A DNA stretch of 64,000 nucleotides from assembly GCF_019049655.1 (NCBI RefSeq), contig NZ_JAFMOX010000055.1, positions 62,001-126,000 of the forward strand. The letters run 5' to 3'. Positions 54,114 to 63,011 of this stretch are shown piece after piece (within the stretch, counting starts at the first letter, position 1; every line of letters begins with the position of its first letter). Origin of the DNA: Rahnella rivi. Lineage in GTDB: Bacteria > Pseudomonadota > Gammaproteobacteria > Enterobacterales > Enterobacteriaceae. A program made the position numbers and the translations under genes. Under the pieces are notes generated by a model, which made no database searches, was not told where the DNA came from, and was given only the letters and a program-made list of their open reading frames with translations.

Positions 54114-54819
54114 CGCGATTCAACCTATGTTTATGCCCTTTCATCAGCCCCAGCGAAGCTGAATACGCCGCGCCTTCGTCTCCTGCCATGATCGCTTCAT
54201 AAATTCTTTTATGCTCGTTGAGGCACATGCCGCCTTCTTTGGAGGAGTATTCAAAGAACCATTTGAAAATGGTGGTCAGCACATTGCCGAACGGGACATA
54301 AAAACAGTTGCCGGAGGAGATGAAAATCATCCGGTGGAACTGGGTGTCGATCTCCACCCAGGCCTGCGCGTCGAAGTTCTCCGAGACGTGGCACATCTGG
54401 CGATAAATGCGCGACAGTTCAATGCGCTGCTCTTTGCTGGCATTCACGGCCGCCAGCGCGGTGGCGTGCGGTTCGATGGCTTTGCGAAACTCCAGAAACT
54501 GGTGATAAATCTCTTCCGTCGCTTCCATGCCCTGCATCCATTCCAGCAGTTGCGGGTCGAGCATGTTCCATTGCGGACGCTCTTTTACCCTGGTGCCGAT
54601 TTTTGGACGTGATTCCAGCAGCCCTTTAGACGTGAGCAATTTCAGCGCTTCACGCAGGGCCGTGCGGCTGACACCGAACTGTTCGCCGAGCTCGATTTCA
54701 CTCGGCAAAATGGCACCGGAAGCCAGTTCACCGGAGAGAATTTTACGGGCGATATCGCGGGCAATGTGGGTGTTCAGCCCACGCGTCATGCCTGCGGCGG
54801 TTTCAAACTGCATCGTCAT
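54097..54819 (-). CDS. GntR/FCD (FadR subfamily) regulator of the alginate module
   Basis: Regulator of 240 residues. Winged helix with LPSEIELGEQFGVSRTALRE and GTRVKERPQWNMLDP (about 38-90), then the FCD ligand domain (about 95-230) with conserved metal ligands (ETDTQFHRMIFISSGN-like region; EHKRIYEAI). ATG 54819 has AGGGAAGAG just upstream; a second ATG lies two codons on. It is the fourth gene of the row lyase-PL17-SDR-GntR and probably senses a uronate such as KDG or DEH. The final residues DKGV and the stop lie in the outer edge of the foldback repeat. Confidence 0.87.
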   Translation of the reverse strand: MTMQFETAAGMTRGLNTHIARDIARKILSGELASGAILPSEIELGEQFGVSRTALREALKLLTSKGLLESRPKIGTRVKERPQWNMLDPQLLEWMQGMEATEEIYHQFLEFRKAIEPHATALAAVNASKEQRIELSRIYRQMCHVSENFDAQAWVEIDTQFHRMIFISSGNCFYVPFGNVLTTIFKWFFEYSSKEGGMCLNEHKRIYEAIMAGDEGAAYSASLGLMKGHKHRLNRGDKGV

Positions 54820-54912
54820 ACTCTTCCCTTTTTCAGTGCAGATTGCCGACAGCATAGTTCAGGCGGAGGCACGCTGCATGCGCCCTCCGCTCTGAAACTG
54901 AAGAACTGTGCG

Positions 54913-55689
54913 CTACGGCGCCATCTGCCCGCCGTTAATGTCTAAGATCTGGCCGGTGATGTAGCCGCTGCACGCGTGCGAAGCGAAAAACAGGAAGCTG
55001 GGTGCCAGCTCCTCGCTGGTGCCAAAGCGCCCCATCGCGATCGAACCGGCGATTTTCTCCCGCACTTCAGCGCTTTTATCTGCGTGGAAAACGGTGTCGA
55101 TGGTGCCCGGCGAAATCACGTTGAAACGGATGTTATCTTTGGTGAACTCTTTCACCCAGTTACGGTGAACGTTGTGCAGCCAGGCTTTGGACGCCGCGTA
55201 CAAACTGGCACCGGGGCCGCCGCCTTCGCGTCCGGCGATGGAACCGGTGCTGATCACCGAGGTGGTTTTACCGCTTTCTTTCGCCGAACGACGCAGATGC
55301 GGAATGGCGTATTTCGTGACCATCAGCGCCGAGCGGGCATTGAGATCCATGACATGGTCGTAAAAATCGTCGTCAATGCTTTCCAGCCCCTGACGTCCGC
55401 CCAGACCGCCCGCGTTATTGATAAGCACGTCAAGGCCACCAAAATGTTCGACGAAGCGCGACACCAGCGCCTCGCACTCGGCGGACCGGGTGACGTCTGC
55501 GCCAAAATAGACCACTTCGCCGCCGTGACTTTCAATTTCCGACGCCAGCTGGTTGAGGCTGGCATCGTGGCGATGGCCGTTAATACCGACCTTAGCCCCC
55601 GCCGCCGCAAAAGCTTTGGCCGCCGCCAGACCGATACCTTTGGTTGAACCGGTAATCAAAACTCGCTGACCTTTTAAATCGTTAAACAT
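54913..55689 (-). CDS. SDR oxidoreductase, probable DEH (alginate monomer) reductase
   Basis: Short-chain dehydrogenase of 258 residues. Cofactor motif GSTKGIG (14-20), NNAGG (about 91-95), catalytic Ser (STGSIAG), Tyr and Lys (YAASK), and ending with GQILDINGGQMAP. Length equals that of known 4-deoxy-L-erythro-5-hexoseulose uronate (DEH) reductases such as A1-R, and it lies between PL17 and GntR genes of an alginate module, so reduction of DEH to KDG is the likely role. Cofactor preference is uncertain. Confidence 0.8.
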   Translation of the reverse strand: MFNDLKGQRVLITGSTKGIGLAAAKAFAAAGAKVGINGHRHDASLNQLASEIESHGGEVVYFGADVTRSAECEALVSRFVEHFGGLDVLINNAGGLGGRQGLESIDDDFYDHVMDLNARSALMVTKYAIPHLRRSAKESGKTTSVISTGSIAGREGGGPGASLYAASKAWLHNVHRNWVKEFTKDNIRFNVISPGTIDTVFHADKSAEVREKIAGSIAMGRFGTSEELAPSFLFFASHACSGYITGQILDINGGQMAP

Positions 55690-55702
55690 GATGACTCCTT
55701 CA

Positions 55703-57832
55703 TTATTCAGGGATGTTCAGAGGTGTGTCGGGTTGCCACGCCACGCTGAACGCGTTGGCAGACGTCGGCGCGGCGCGGTTGTTGATGCGAACGCTCAGCG
55801 TCCGCTGTGAGGCAAAGCCGATAGTCAGTGCCGTGTGCTCATCGTCATGGCTGACCACGCTGACGCGTTCAACCTTTCCGCGCGCGTCCACCGAAGTTTC
55901 GCTGGCCTCGTCGAAATAGCCGTGCGTTTCAAATACGCTGGCGAAAATCGCCCTGCTGCCGTGGGTTCGCAACAACAGTGCCGGTTCATTACGCAGGTTA
56001 AAATGAGGATCGTGCGCTCCCGTGCGGGCGACAATCAGCTCGCCACCGTCCGGGAAGGCGCTGATCATCGTGCGGTAGGCATCGCCGTCGAGCCAGCTGA
56101 ATAAAGCCGACTCTCCCGCTGCTACCTGGCCGCGGGCGCAATCCCACAGATGCTGATAACCGTGGTTTTCACCCAGTGGTTTCAGGTGCTCTGCCACCGC
56201 CAGCGTCACGTCGCTGCGCACAAACTGGCCGAGGTGATGCAGGCAGTAATCATAGCGATGCGCCTGCGCACTGATCAGACGGAAAACATCGACGATAAGC
56301 GGCGCACTGCACTCCGGCAGTTGCAGCAACAGCACGGTGCGCTGCTGATCCACGCCGGGGTAATAGTCATGCAGCCGCGCACTCATGCCCTGTCCTGCCG
56401 GGTTATCGGTCACGAAGAAATGCTGTTCGCCCCAGCGGGTTTCGGCCTCCAGGCTGTGCCCGCCGTTCTGGCTCTGCTCATCCACCACTACGGTGTTGTG
56501 CGCGACGGTTTGTTTGCAGTAGCTGTTGTTCTCGGGAATATAGCGACCGCCGAATTTCGGCTCGACGTTGACCCAGCGGCCAAAGCCGTAATCACGTAAA
56601 TATTCGCGCCCGCGGCTGAACAGGCTGAGATGCAGGCCGTCGAAATGGCCGTGGTTGAGCGCCGAATGCAGACGCGGAATGCTGCCATGCTGGCCGTACC
56701 ACATCAGCGCCATCTCCTGACCGGGAGTGCGCAAAATCCCTAGGCCGCCCTGCGTACCTTGCGGCCCGTCGCGCAGGGCAACACTTCCCCAGCTCACCGG
56801 TACGGCTGGCGTATTTTTTAACGCCGCCGATAAATCGAGCGCCGCCGGGCTGACCCAGACGGTGTTTTGCTGCCGGGCGACGGCCAGCCACTGCGGGTTG
56901 TGCGCATAACGGTGATAACAGACGCTGGCAGCGATCACCGCGCCCTCGTCGCCAATACCCATGGTTTTGGAAGCATCATTGAGCGCAGGCCAGATGCCGT
57001 CGGGAAACGCGGTCTGCATCAGCGCTTCGCAGGTTTTACGGATGATCTGATCGCGGAAGGCGTAAATCTGTAATTCCGGCTGACGGCGTTCGATCATTTC
57101 CGCCAGCATCAGCAACGGGCGCAGCGCAAAGCGGTGATAATACGGCCCTTCGATGTAATAGCCGTCCGGTGAAAACAACTGGCCGAGCTGGGCGAAAAAT
57201 CCGCCGCTGTCGCTGTCGCCTTTCAGCCCGTAAAGGGCTTTTTCGACCAGTGACGGAGAGTCAAGGGCATAGCCGCTGAAAGCGGCAGCGGCCACCGACC
57301 AGATGCCGTGGTTGTGCACGATATCGAAATCTTTGCTGTGCCGGTTGAGCGCATCGTCGGCCATCACGCGGAACAGGCCCACTTCGATGTGTTCACGCTG
57401 ACCGGCGTCAAGCGTGGGGATCAGGCAGTGGTAGCCTTCGACGGTATACAACCAGAACATGTTTTCGTTCAGCGTCTGGTGGAACAACCGCCCCGGCGCA
57501 TTGCTGTCTTTGCTGGTGGCGCTGCCAAGCGAGGGGTAGATATCGGCATAGCCGGTCAGCAGCGCCAGCGCGAAATCACGGTAACGCGGCTCGCCGGTGA
57601 TCAGAAACAGGCGACCGGCGAGATGGATATAGAGATAATTTTGTTTGTGCTGCGCGTGCTCCGGGCCGCCCGCCTCGCCCTGGCCGGGGATCTGCGGTGC
57701 GTTCAGCATGTAATGCTCCAGCGCGGAAATCTGCCCGCGCAGTGCCTCGCCCGCCAGAGAATCCGCGTTAATTTCCGCACGCAATTTTTCCGCTTCATCA
57801 GCGGAGATCAGCAAAGGCTGCCAGGGTTTCAT
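55703..57832 (-). CDS. PL17 oligo-alginate lyase (heparinase II/III fold)
   Basis: Exolytic lyase of 709 residues that turns oligo-alginate into monomers (DEH). N-terminal (alpha/alpha) barrel (about 1-380) with HNHG at 173-176 (Asn 174, His 175) and YYIEGPYYHRFALRPLLML (about 226-242), which holds the catalytic tyrosine; the C-terminal beta-sandwich includes LNHGHFDGLHLSLF with the conserved His. No signal peptide, unlike many Alg17 enzymes, so it may be cytoplasmic. Its start overlaps the upstream lyase stop (ATGA). Confidence 0.9.
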   Translation of the reverse strand: MKPWQPLLISADEAEKLRAEINADSLAGEALRGQISALEHYMLNAPQIPGQGEAGGPEHAQHKQNYLYIHLAGRLFLITGEPRYRDFALALLTGYADIYPSLGSATSKDSNAPGRLFHQTLNENMFWLYTVEGYHCLIPTLDAGQREHIEVGLFRVMADDALNRHSKDFDIVHNHGIWSVAAAAFSGYALDSPSLVEKALYGLKGDSDSGGFFAQLGQLFSPDGYYIEGPYYHRFALRPLLMLAEMIERRQPELQIYAFRDQIIRKTCEALMQTAFPDGIWPALNDASKTMGIGDEGAVIAASVCYHRYAHNPQWLAVARQQNTVWVSPAALDLSAALKNTPAVPVSWGSVALRDGPQGTQGGLGILRTPGQEMALMWYGQHGSIPRLHSALNHGHFDGLHLSLFSRGREYLRDYGFGRWVNVEPKFGGRYIPENNSYCKQTVAHNTVVVDEQSQNGGHSLEAETRWGEQHFFVTDNPAGQGMSARLHDYYPGVDQQRTVLLLQLPECSAPLIVDVFRLISAQAHRYDYCLHHLGQFVRSDVTLAVAEHLKPLGENHGYQHLWDCARGQVAAGESALFSWLDGDAYRTMISAFPDGGELIVARTGAHDPHFNLRNEPALLLRTHGSRAIFASVFETHGYFDEASETSVDARGKVERVSVVSHDDEHTALTIGFASQRTLSVRINNRAAPTSANAFSVAWQPDTPLNIPE

Positions 57833-59172
57833 TTTCCGCTCTCCTGTGGCTGAGGCGCGACATACCCGGTGGCAAACGACGGCAGCGAAAGCAGCCAGGT
57901 TTCGCGTTCAGCCTCCCGCACCGCACCGCGGGTGACGTCTTCGTGATATCCGCCCGCCATTTTTTTAGTGTTATCCGCTGGCGGTAAAGTGAAGGTCGCG
58001 CTGCGGATTTTTTGCTGATAACGCTGCTGGCCGGTGGCGTTATCCGCCCAGGAAAGTAACGGCAGCGGGCGCACCCGGATCTGATCGATGGATTTGTACG
58101 GCCAGGGCACAGCGGGATCGCTAAAGCGCGCCATGAAATCCAGCGAGGTGAGCACGCTGCCGCCCTGCGGGGTTTTGTAATGCCAGAGATCGATACCGTT
58201 TTTCTGCGCCAGCACCGCCATCATGCTGATCGCCTGCAGGTTGAAATAGCTGTAATGGAAGGAGCGGGTACGCGCCAGTTCGGCGGGCTGCGTGCCGTCG
58301 GGGCGCAATTGTACGTCGAGTTTGCTTTTCATCAGCGTCGCCATCTCGCCAATCACCGCTTTATCGCCGAGATACCAGGCGATGCCGGAAACCTGCGTAA
58401 CGTACCAGTTGCCGTGATTGTTCTCAGTCCGCCCCTCTTTTTTGGCGATTTTGCTGCCCTGAAGCCAGTGCAGATACTCCGTCATCCACGCGCGTAGCTG
58501 CTGATCATCGTTGTCGCTCCACGCCGGATTACCGCGCAGCAGCACCAGCGAATCGACGATGCGGGTGGAGAAATAACGCCCGTCCAGCACACCCGCGTTG
58601 CGGCCCGGCGAGATCCCCGGCACGCCCTGCGCGAAATTCAGGTTCGGGTTCATGCGGGTTTGCGGGGTGATAAACCAGGTGCGCAGCAGGCTGGCGGCTT
58701 TGTCAGCGTATTTTTGTTCGCCAGAGAAATACCAGGCCAGCGTCAGGTTCTGCACCCGTGCGGTAAAATCCGCCAGCCGCACACCGTCGCTCTGATCATT
58801 TTTGCTGGCCGGATTGACGTGACCGTCTTTGCGGATCCACGGCAATCCGTCGGATTTACTCTCGTCGGGCCACCAGTAGGCGCTCAGGCTGAGATAGTCA
58901 TGTTTCGAGCCGCCGGGCGGCGTCATACCTTTATCGGTCACGCTGAGGTTGGGTTTTTTCAGCGCCGAATCCGCTGCCGCCAGCAACTGCCGATAGGCGT
59001 CTGAGGTCTGCGGGGCGGCGGTGTTGTCATGCAGTTGCTGACGCACAACGTCCATCTGTGCGGTATTCAGAAAGGCCGGTTCTGCCGCCAGTGCGCCTGC
59101 GCAGCAAAATGTCATCGCCATCGCGGCGGCGAGCTTTTTTACCCCAAGGGTACGGCACTGAAATAACATCAT
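57829..59172 (-). CDS. Secreted alginate lyase family protein (PF05426)
   Basis: Exported lyase of 447 residues with a signal peptide (VKKLAAAMAMTFCCAGALA, cleavage about residue 29). Family marks: LSLSAYWWPDESKSDGLPWI (about 95-113), GHVNP, and NNHGNWY at 251-257 carrying catalytic Asn and His, followed by RTRSFHYSYFNLQA. NNHGNWY is closer to the PL38-like branch than to AlgL (PL5), but the subfamily is not certain. GGAG lies upstream of the ATG. First gene of the minus-strand alginate row; it should act in the periplasm to shorten alginate. Confidence 0.85.
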   Translation of the reverse strand: MMLFQCRTLGVKKLAAAMAMTFCCAGALAAEPAFLNTAQMDVVRQQLHDNTAAPQTSDAYRQLLAAADSALKKPNLSVTDKGMTPPGGSKHDYLSLSAYWWPDESKSDGLPWIRKDGHVNPASKNDQSDGVRLADFTARVQNLTLAWYFSGEQKYADKAASLLRTWFITPQTRMNPNLNFAQGVPGISPGRNAGVLDGRYFSTRIVDSLVLLRGNPAWSDNDDQQLRAWMTEYLHWLQGSKIAKKEGRTENNHGNWYVTQVSGIAWYLGDKAVIGEMATLMKSKLDVQLRPDGTQPAELARTRSFHYSYFNLQAISMMAVLAQKNGIDLWHYKTPQGGSVLTSLDFMARFSDPAVPWPYKSIDQIRVRPLPLLSWADNATGQQRYQQKIRSATFTLPPADNTKKMAGGYHEDVTRGAVREAERETWLLSLPSFATGYVAPQPQESGK

Positions 59173-59412
59173 GCGTTCTCCGGATTACAATGAATGTTCG
59201 CTTTAGTACTACAAATAAAGCAATGAATGCTGAGAAGCGCCAGTCAGAATTGGCTTAAAAAGCCACAATACGCCCAACAAGTGACCCGCTTCACAAATCG
59301 ATAACAAACTAAGCATTTCTTATTTGTCGGACTTTTAATTTCATCACCCTCTTCTACGCTTGCTCAATACATAACCAAAAACACCTCACCTGCAAACGAG
59401 AGAGTAACGACA
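59173..59412. promoter_or_regulatory. Divergent control region of the alginate module with CRP site
   Basis: AGTGA-CCCGCT-TCACA at 59280-59295 fits a CRP box (9 of 10 conserved bases). An odd-centred palindrome TGGCTT-AAA-AAGCCA is at 59251-59265. ACAAATAA at 59211-59218 recurs inverted at 59320-59327, one copy facing each gene. These could be GntR and CRP sites. Confidence 0.55.
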
Positions 59413-61221
59413 ATGGATATCAATGTTCTGGTCATGATCGGTTACTTCGTCTTAATGATCGCCATCAGTTATGCCTTCAAGAAAATGGCATCCGGCTCCT
59501 CGAGCCATTACTTTCGCGGCGGCGGACGCATGCTCTGGTGGATGGTCGGCGCCACCGCGTTCATGATCCAGTTCAGCGCCTGGACTTTTACCGGTGCCGC
59601 CGGACAGGCTTACCGTTACGGCTTCAACGTGGTCAGCGTGTTCGCCGGTAACGTGTTCGGTTACCTGATCGCCTGGTGGTGGTTCGCCACCCGCTTTCGT
59701 CAGTTACGGGTCGATACTGCCACAGAGGCGATCAACCATCGCTTCGGCAAAGGTAACGAACAGTTTTTCACCTGGATGATCATTCCGCTGAGCATTCTGA
59801 GTGCCGGTGTGTGGCTGAACAGTCTGGCGGTGTTTGCCAGCGCAGTGTTCAAGCACGATATTACGCTGACGCTGTGGGTGACCGGCGTGGTGGTGCTGGT
59901 GATTTCATTGCTGAGCGGCGCATGGGGCGTGGTGGCGAGCGATTTTGTGCAGACGCTGGTGGTGGCGATCATTTCCATCGCCTGCGCGGTGGTGGCGCTG
60001 TTTAAAGTCGGCGGACCGGTCAAACTGGTGACTGAATTCCCTTCCGGCTTTTTCACCGGGCCGGACGTCGGGCCGCATTACATCTCGATTCTGGTGGCCT
60101 GCTTCCTGTTCTTTTTCATCAAAAATGTGCAGAGCATCAATAACCTCCAGGATTCCTATCGTTTTCTGAATGCCAAAGACAGTTTCAATGCCAAAAAGGC
60201 CGCGCTGTTTGCGCTGTTGCTGATGCTGGTCGGCACGATTATCTGGTTTATCCCGCCGTGGGCGGTGGCCATCCTTTATCCAGACGCCGCCACCGCACAC
60301 CCTGAACTGGGGAAAAACGCCACGGATGCGGTGTATCTGATTTTCGCCGAACGCGCGATGCCGCTCGGCACCGTCGGCCTGCTGATGGCCGGGCTGTTTG
60401 CCGCCACCATGTCGTCGATGGACTGTGCGCTGAACCGTAACTCGGGGATCTTTGTGCGCAGCTTCTGGACGCCGATCGTCAACCGCAACGGCGAGCGCAG
60501 CGACAAATATCAGCTGCGCGTCGGCCAGATCGCCTGCGTGGTCAACGGCGTGCTGGTGATTCTGGTGGCGCAATATATGCACACGATGCAGACCGTCAGC
60601 CTGTTCGACCTGATGATGAAAGTCGGTACGCTGATGCAGGCGCCGATCGTGGTGCCGCTGTTCCTCGGGGTGTTTATCCGTAAAACGCCGGACTGGGCGG
60701 GTTGGGTCACCGTATTGTTCGGGCTGTGCGTGTCTTACATCGTCGCCAATGTGTTTACCGCGCCGGACGTCGCACGGCTCGCCGGCATTACGCTGACCGC
60801 ACGTGAGCTGCTGGATGTGGCGATCATGTGGAACATCTTCTCGCATTTGGTGTTTACCGGCGGCTTCTTCTGCCTGACCACCCTGTTCTATCGCGAAGCC
60901 AACACGGCGCGCGAAACCCAGCGCAAACAGTTCTTCATCGACATGGAAACCCCGGTGTATGCCGACAACGAACAGGATGAATTCGACCGCCTGCAACGGG
61001 ATAAAATAGGGCGGATCTCCATGTACATGGGTGCCGGATTACTGCTGATGGTCCTGGTGCCCAACCCGCTGTGGGGACGGATTCTGTTCCTGCTCTGCGC
61101 CCTGTCGATTCTTGTTTTCGGCTGGATTTTGCACCGCAGCGCAGAAAAAGGCATGAATGCCGCTAAAGCAGAAAAAGCGGCGGCGGCAGACAAGGTCAAA
61201 ATCGTGGCGTCGCAACGCTAA
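59413..61221 (+). CDS. Sodium:solute symporter, probable alginate-oligomer or uronate transporter
   Basis: Inner-membrane SSS-family symporter of 602 residues with about 13-14 hydrophobic segments, starting MDINVLVMIGYFVLMIAISY. The segment SSHYFRGGGRMLWWMVGAT and the GLFAATMSSMDCALNRNSGI stretch are typical of ToaA/ToaB-like and SGLT-like symporters. The C-terminus is long and charged (KAEKAAAADK). Divergent from the alginate lyase row by 240 bases, so it should import unsaturated uronates or short oligo-alginates. SD CGAGAGAG at 7 bases. Confidence 0.88.
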   Translation: MDINVLVMIGYFVLMIAISYAFKKMASGSSSHYFRGGGRMLWWMVGATAFMIQFSAWTFTGAAGQAYRYGFNVVSVFAGNVFGYLIAWWWFATRFRQLRVDTATEAINHRFGKGNEQFFTWMIIPLSILSAGVWLNSLAVFASAVFKHDITLTLWVTGVVVLVISLLSGAWGVVASDFVQTLVVAIISIACAVVALFKVGGPVKLVTEFPSGFFTGPDVGPHYISILVACFLFFFIKNVQSINNLQDSYRFLNAKDSFNAKKAALFALLLMLVGTIIWFIPPWAVAILYPDAATAHPELGKNATDAVYLIFAERAMPLGTVGLLMAGLFAATMSSMDCALNRNSGIFVRSFWTPIVNRNGERSDKYQLRVGQIACVVNGVLVILVAQYMHTMQTVSLFDLMMKVGTLMQAPIVVPLFLGVFIRKTPDWAGWVTVLFGLCVSYIVANVFTAPDVARLAGITLTARELLDVAIMWNIFSHLVFTGGFFCLTTLFYREANTARETQRKQFFIDMETPVYADNEQDEFDRLQRDKIGRISMYMGAGLLLMVLVPNPLWGRILFLLCALSILVFGWILHRSAEKGMNAAKAEKAAAADKVKIVASQR

Positions 61222-61246
61222 GGCGTGGCGTGTTTAACCCATAAAA

Positions 61247-61270
61247 AAACCCGCCTGGTGAGGCGGGTTG
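61247..61270 (-). terminator. Terminator between the symporter and the lipoprotein pair
   Basis: Stem AACCCGCCT / AGGCGGGTT with a 4-base loop. On the minus strand a run of seven T follows, so it mainly ends the lipoprotein transcript; it also lies 26 bases after the symporter stop. Confidence 0.8.
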
Positions 61271-61301
61271 AGATTTCGGAAAAAACAGACATAAAGCGAT
61301 A

Positions 61302-61529
61302 TTACTTTGGCAGTTCCGTCACTTGTTTGACTTCAGTTTTGCTGATTTGCTGTTTCACACCATTTGCATCGGTATATTCCAGTAAGCCAGTTTCAGCTTC
61401 TTTTGGTTTTCCGTCGCTGATGATGGTACGGGCATCATTCGTCTGAATGGCATAACTCGTGCGGGTGCAGCCTGACAACGCTGCGACACTGATTAATGCG
61501 GCAAGTGGCAAAATCAATTTCCTGTTCAT
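61302..61529 (-). CDS. YgdI/YgdR-family small lipoprotein (second of a pair)
   Basis: Lipoprotein of 75 residues: MNRKLILPLAALISVAALSGC (Cys 21), then an SH3-like domain with YAIQTNDARTIISDGKPKEA, GLLEYTDANG and QQISKTEVKQV, typical of the YgdI/YgdR DUF903 family. ATG 61529 with AGGAGAG upstream. It is a paralogue of the adjacent gene at 61563. The role of the family in the cell envelope is unknown. Confidence 0.87.
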   Translation of the reverse strand: MNRKLILPLAALISVAALSGCTRTSYAIQTNDARTIISDGKPKEAETGLLEYTDANGVKQQISKTEVKQVTELPK

Positions 61530-61562
61530 CGTTCTCTCCTTTGTCATTGTTGACCTGAAAAA

Positions 61563-61796
61563 TTAGTTATCCAGTTCGCTCATGTTTTTAACCTGATCAC
61601 GGTTAATCTGCTCTGTCTTACCTGTCTCTGCATTTTTGTACGACACCAGACCGGTATCGTCATCGACCTGTGGTTTTCCGTCCGTTACGATGGTTTTTCC
61701 GTCCGTCGTTTTTATTGCCTGATTCGAGGCGCAGCCTGCAACAAACAGTATTGAGACGGCGGCCAGCGATGCGGCAATAAGGTTTTTCCTTTTCAT
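61563..61796 (-). CDS. YgdI/YgdR-family small lipoprotein (first of a pair)
   Basis: Lipoprotein of 77 residues: [22 protein letters not shown] (Cys 22), then [31 protein letters not shown] and [11 protein letters not shown] of the DUF903 family. ATG 61796 with AGGAGGGA upstream. It and the gene at 61302 are tandem paralogues, similar in layout and order of motifs but clearly diverged. Transcribed towards the terminator at 61247. Confidence 0.87.
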   Translation of the reverse strand: MKRKNLIAASLAAVSILFVAGCASNQAIKTTDGKTIVTDGKPQVDDDTGLVSYKNAETGKTEQINRDQVKNMSELDN

Positions 61797-62025
61797 ATCT
61801 TCCCTCCTGAATTGGGGTTTTGACTTAACAATTAGTCTATTAACTATAGTCACGAATTTCACATTCAGGCCAAAATCAGACAAACGGAAGTTTTTTGGCT
61901 GTTTTTTGGACGCAAAAAAAGCGGGTTTTCACAAAAATCCACCTGACAGCAGGCACCAAAATCCGTACCCTACTGCGCATAGACACTGGCGGCCTGTGCG
62001 CCGCGATTTTGCGAAAGAGAAATTT

Positions 62026-62952
62026 GTGACAAGTCCAATTCAGAAAGAAAAATACAACATAGATAAACTGCAAAAGCGCCTGCGTCGTGACGTGGGTAAA
62101 GCGATTGCGGATTTCGGAATGATCGAAGAAGGCGACCGCATTATGGTCTGCCTGTCAGGCGGTAAAGACAGTTACACCATGCTGGAAATTTTGCGCAATC
62201 TGCAAAAAAGCGCCCCGGTGAATTTCTCCCTGATTGCCGTCAATCTTGACCAGAAACAACCGGGTTTCCCGGCGCATATTCTCCCGGAATATTTGCAGGA
62301 ACTGGGCGTGGAGTATCAGATTGTCACCGAAGACACGTATGCGATCGTCAAAGATAAGATTCCGGAAGGCAAAACCACCTGTTCCCTCTGCTCACGTCTG
62401 CGCCGCGGCATTTTGTACCGCACTGCCACTGAGCTGGGGTGTACCAAAATCGCGCTCGGCCATCACCGCGACGATATTCTGCAAACGTTATTCCTCAACA
62501 TGTTCTACGGCGGCAAGCTGAAAGGTATGCCACCGAAACTGATGAGCGATGACGGTAAACATATCGTGATCCGCCCGCTGGCGTACTGCCGCGAGAAAGA
62601 CATCGAACGTTTCGCGATTGCCCGTGAATACCCGATCATTCCTTGTAATCTGTGCGGTTCGCAGCCAAACCTGCAACGCCAGGTGATCGGCGACATGCTG
62701 AAAGACTGGGATAAAAAGTATCCGGGTCGCATCGAAACCATGTTCAGCGCGATGCAAAATGTGGTGCCTTCACATCTTAATGATATGAATCTTTTTGATT
62801 TTAAAGGGATTCAGCACGGCAGTGACGTGGTAGACGGCGGGGATCTGGCGTTCGACCGGGAAGAGATCCCGATGCAGCCGGTCGGCTGGCAGCCGGAAGA
62901 CGATGAAACCGTCGCGGTGGTTGAGCGTCTGAACGTGTTGGAAATTAAATAA
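62026..62952 (+). CDS. ttcA: tRNA 2-thiocytidine synthase TtcA
   Basis: Cytoplasmic tRNA-modifying enzyme of 308 residues that thiolates C32 of certain tRNAs using an Fe-S cluster. PP-loop SGGKDS at 44-49, cysteines in TTCSLCSRL (119 and 122) and CNLCG (207-211) that bind the cluster, and LGHHRDD. Starts with GTG 62026: GAGAAA lies just upstream and the resulting N-terminus [21 protein letters not shown] lines up with E. coli TtcA. The frame stays open to 61906. A terminator follows. Confidence 0.96.
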   Translation: MTSPIQKEKYNIDKLQKRLRRDVGKAIADFGMIEEGDRIMVCLSGGKDSYTMLEILRNLQKSAPVNFSLIAVNLDQKQPGFPAHILPEYLQELGVEYQIVTEDTYAIVKDKIPEGKTTCSLCSRLRRGILYRTATELGCTKIALGHHRDDILQTLFLNMFYGGKLKGMPPKLMSDDGKHIVIRPLAYCREKDIERFAIAREYPIIPCNLCGSQPNLQRQVIGDMLKDWDKKYPGRIETMFSAMQNVVPSHLNDMNLFDFKGIQHGSDVVDGGDLAFDREEIPMQPVGWQPEDDETVAVVERLNVLEIK

Positions 62953-62979
62953 TCTTCAGGCGTTAACCGTTTAGAGTTG

Positions 62980-63005
62980 AAAGCCCGCCGCCTGTGCGGG
63001 CTTTT
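62980..63005. terminator. Bidirectional terminator between ttcA and the convergent gene
   Basis: Stem AAAGCCCGC / GCGGGCTTT with a 7-base loop. T-rich bases follow on the plus strand. Confidence 0.75.
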
Positions 63006-63011
63006 GCATTT

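Noticed and set aside
59905..60996. 363-codon open frame antisense to the symporter
   Set aside because: His/Asp/Gln-rich reverse reading of membrane-helix codons; no start context.
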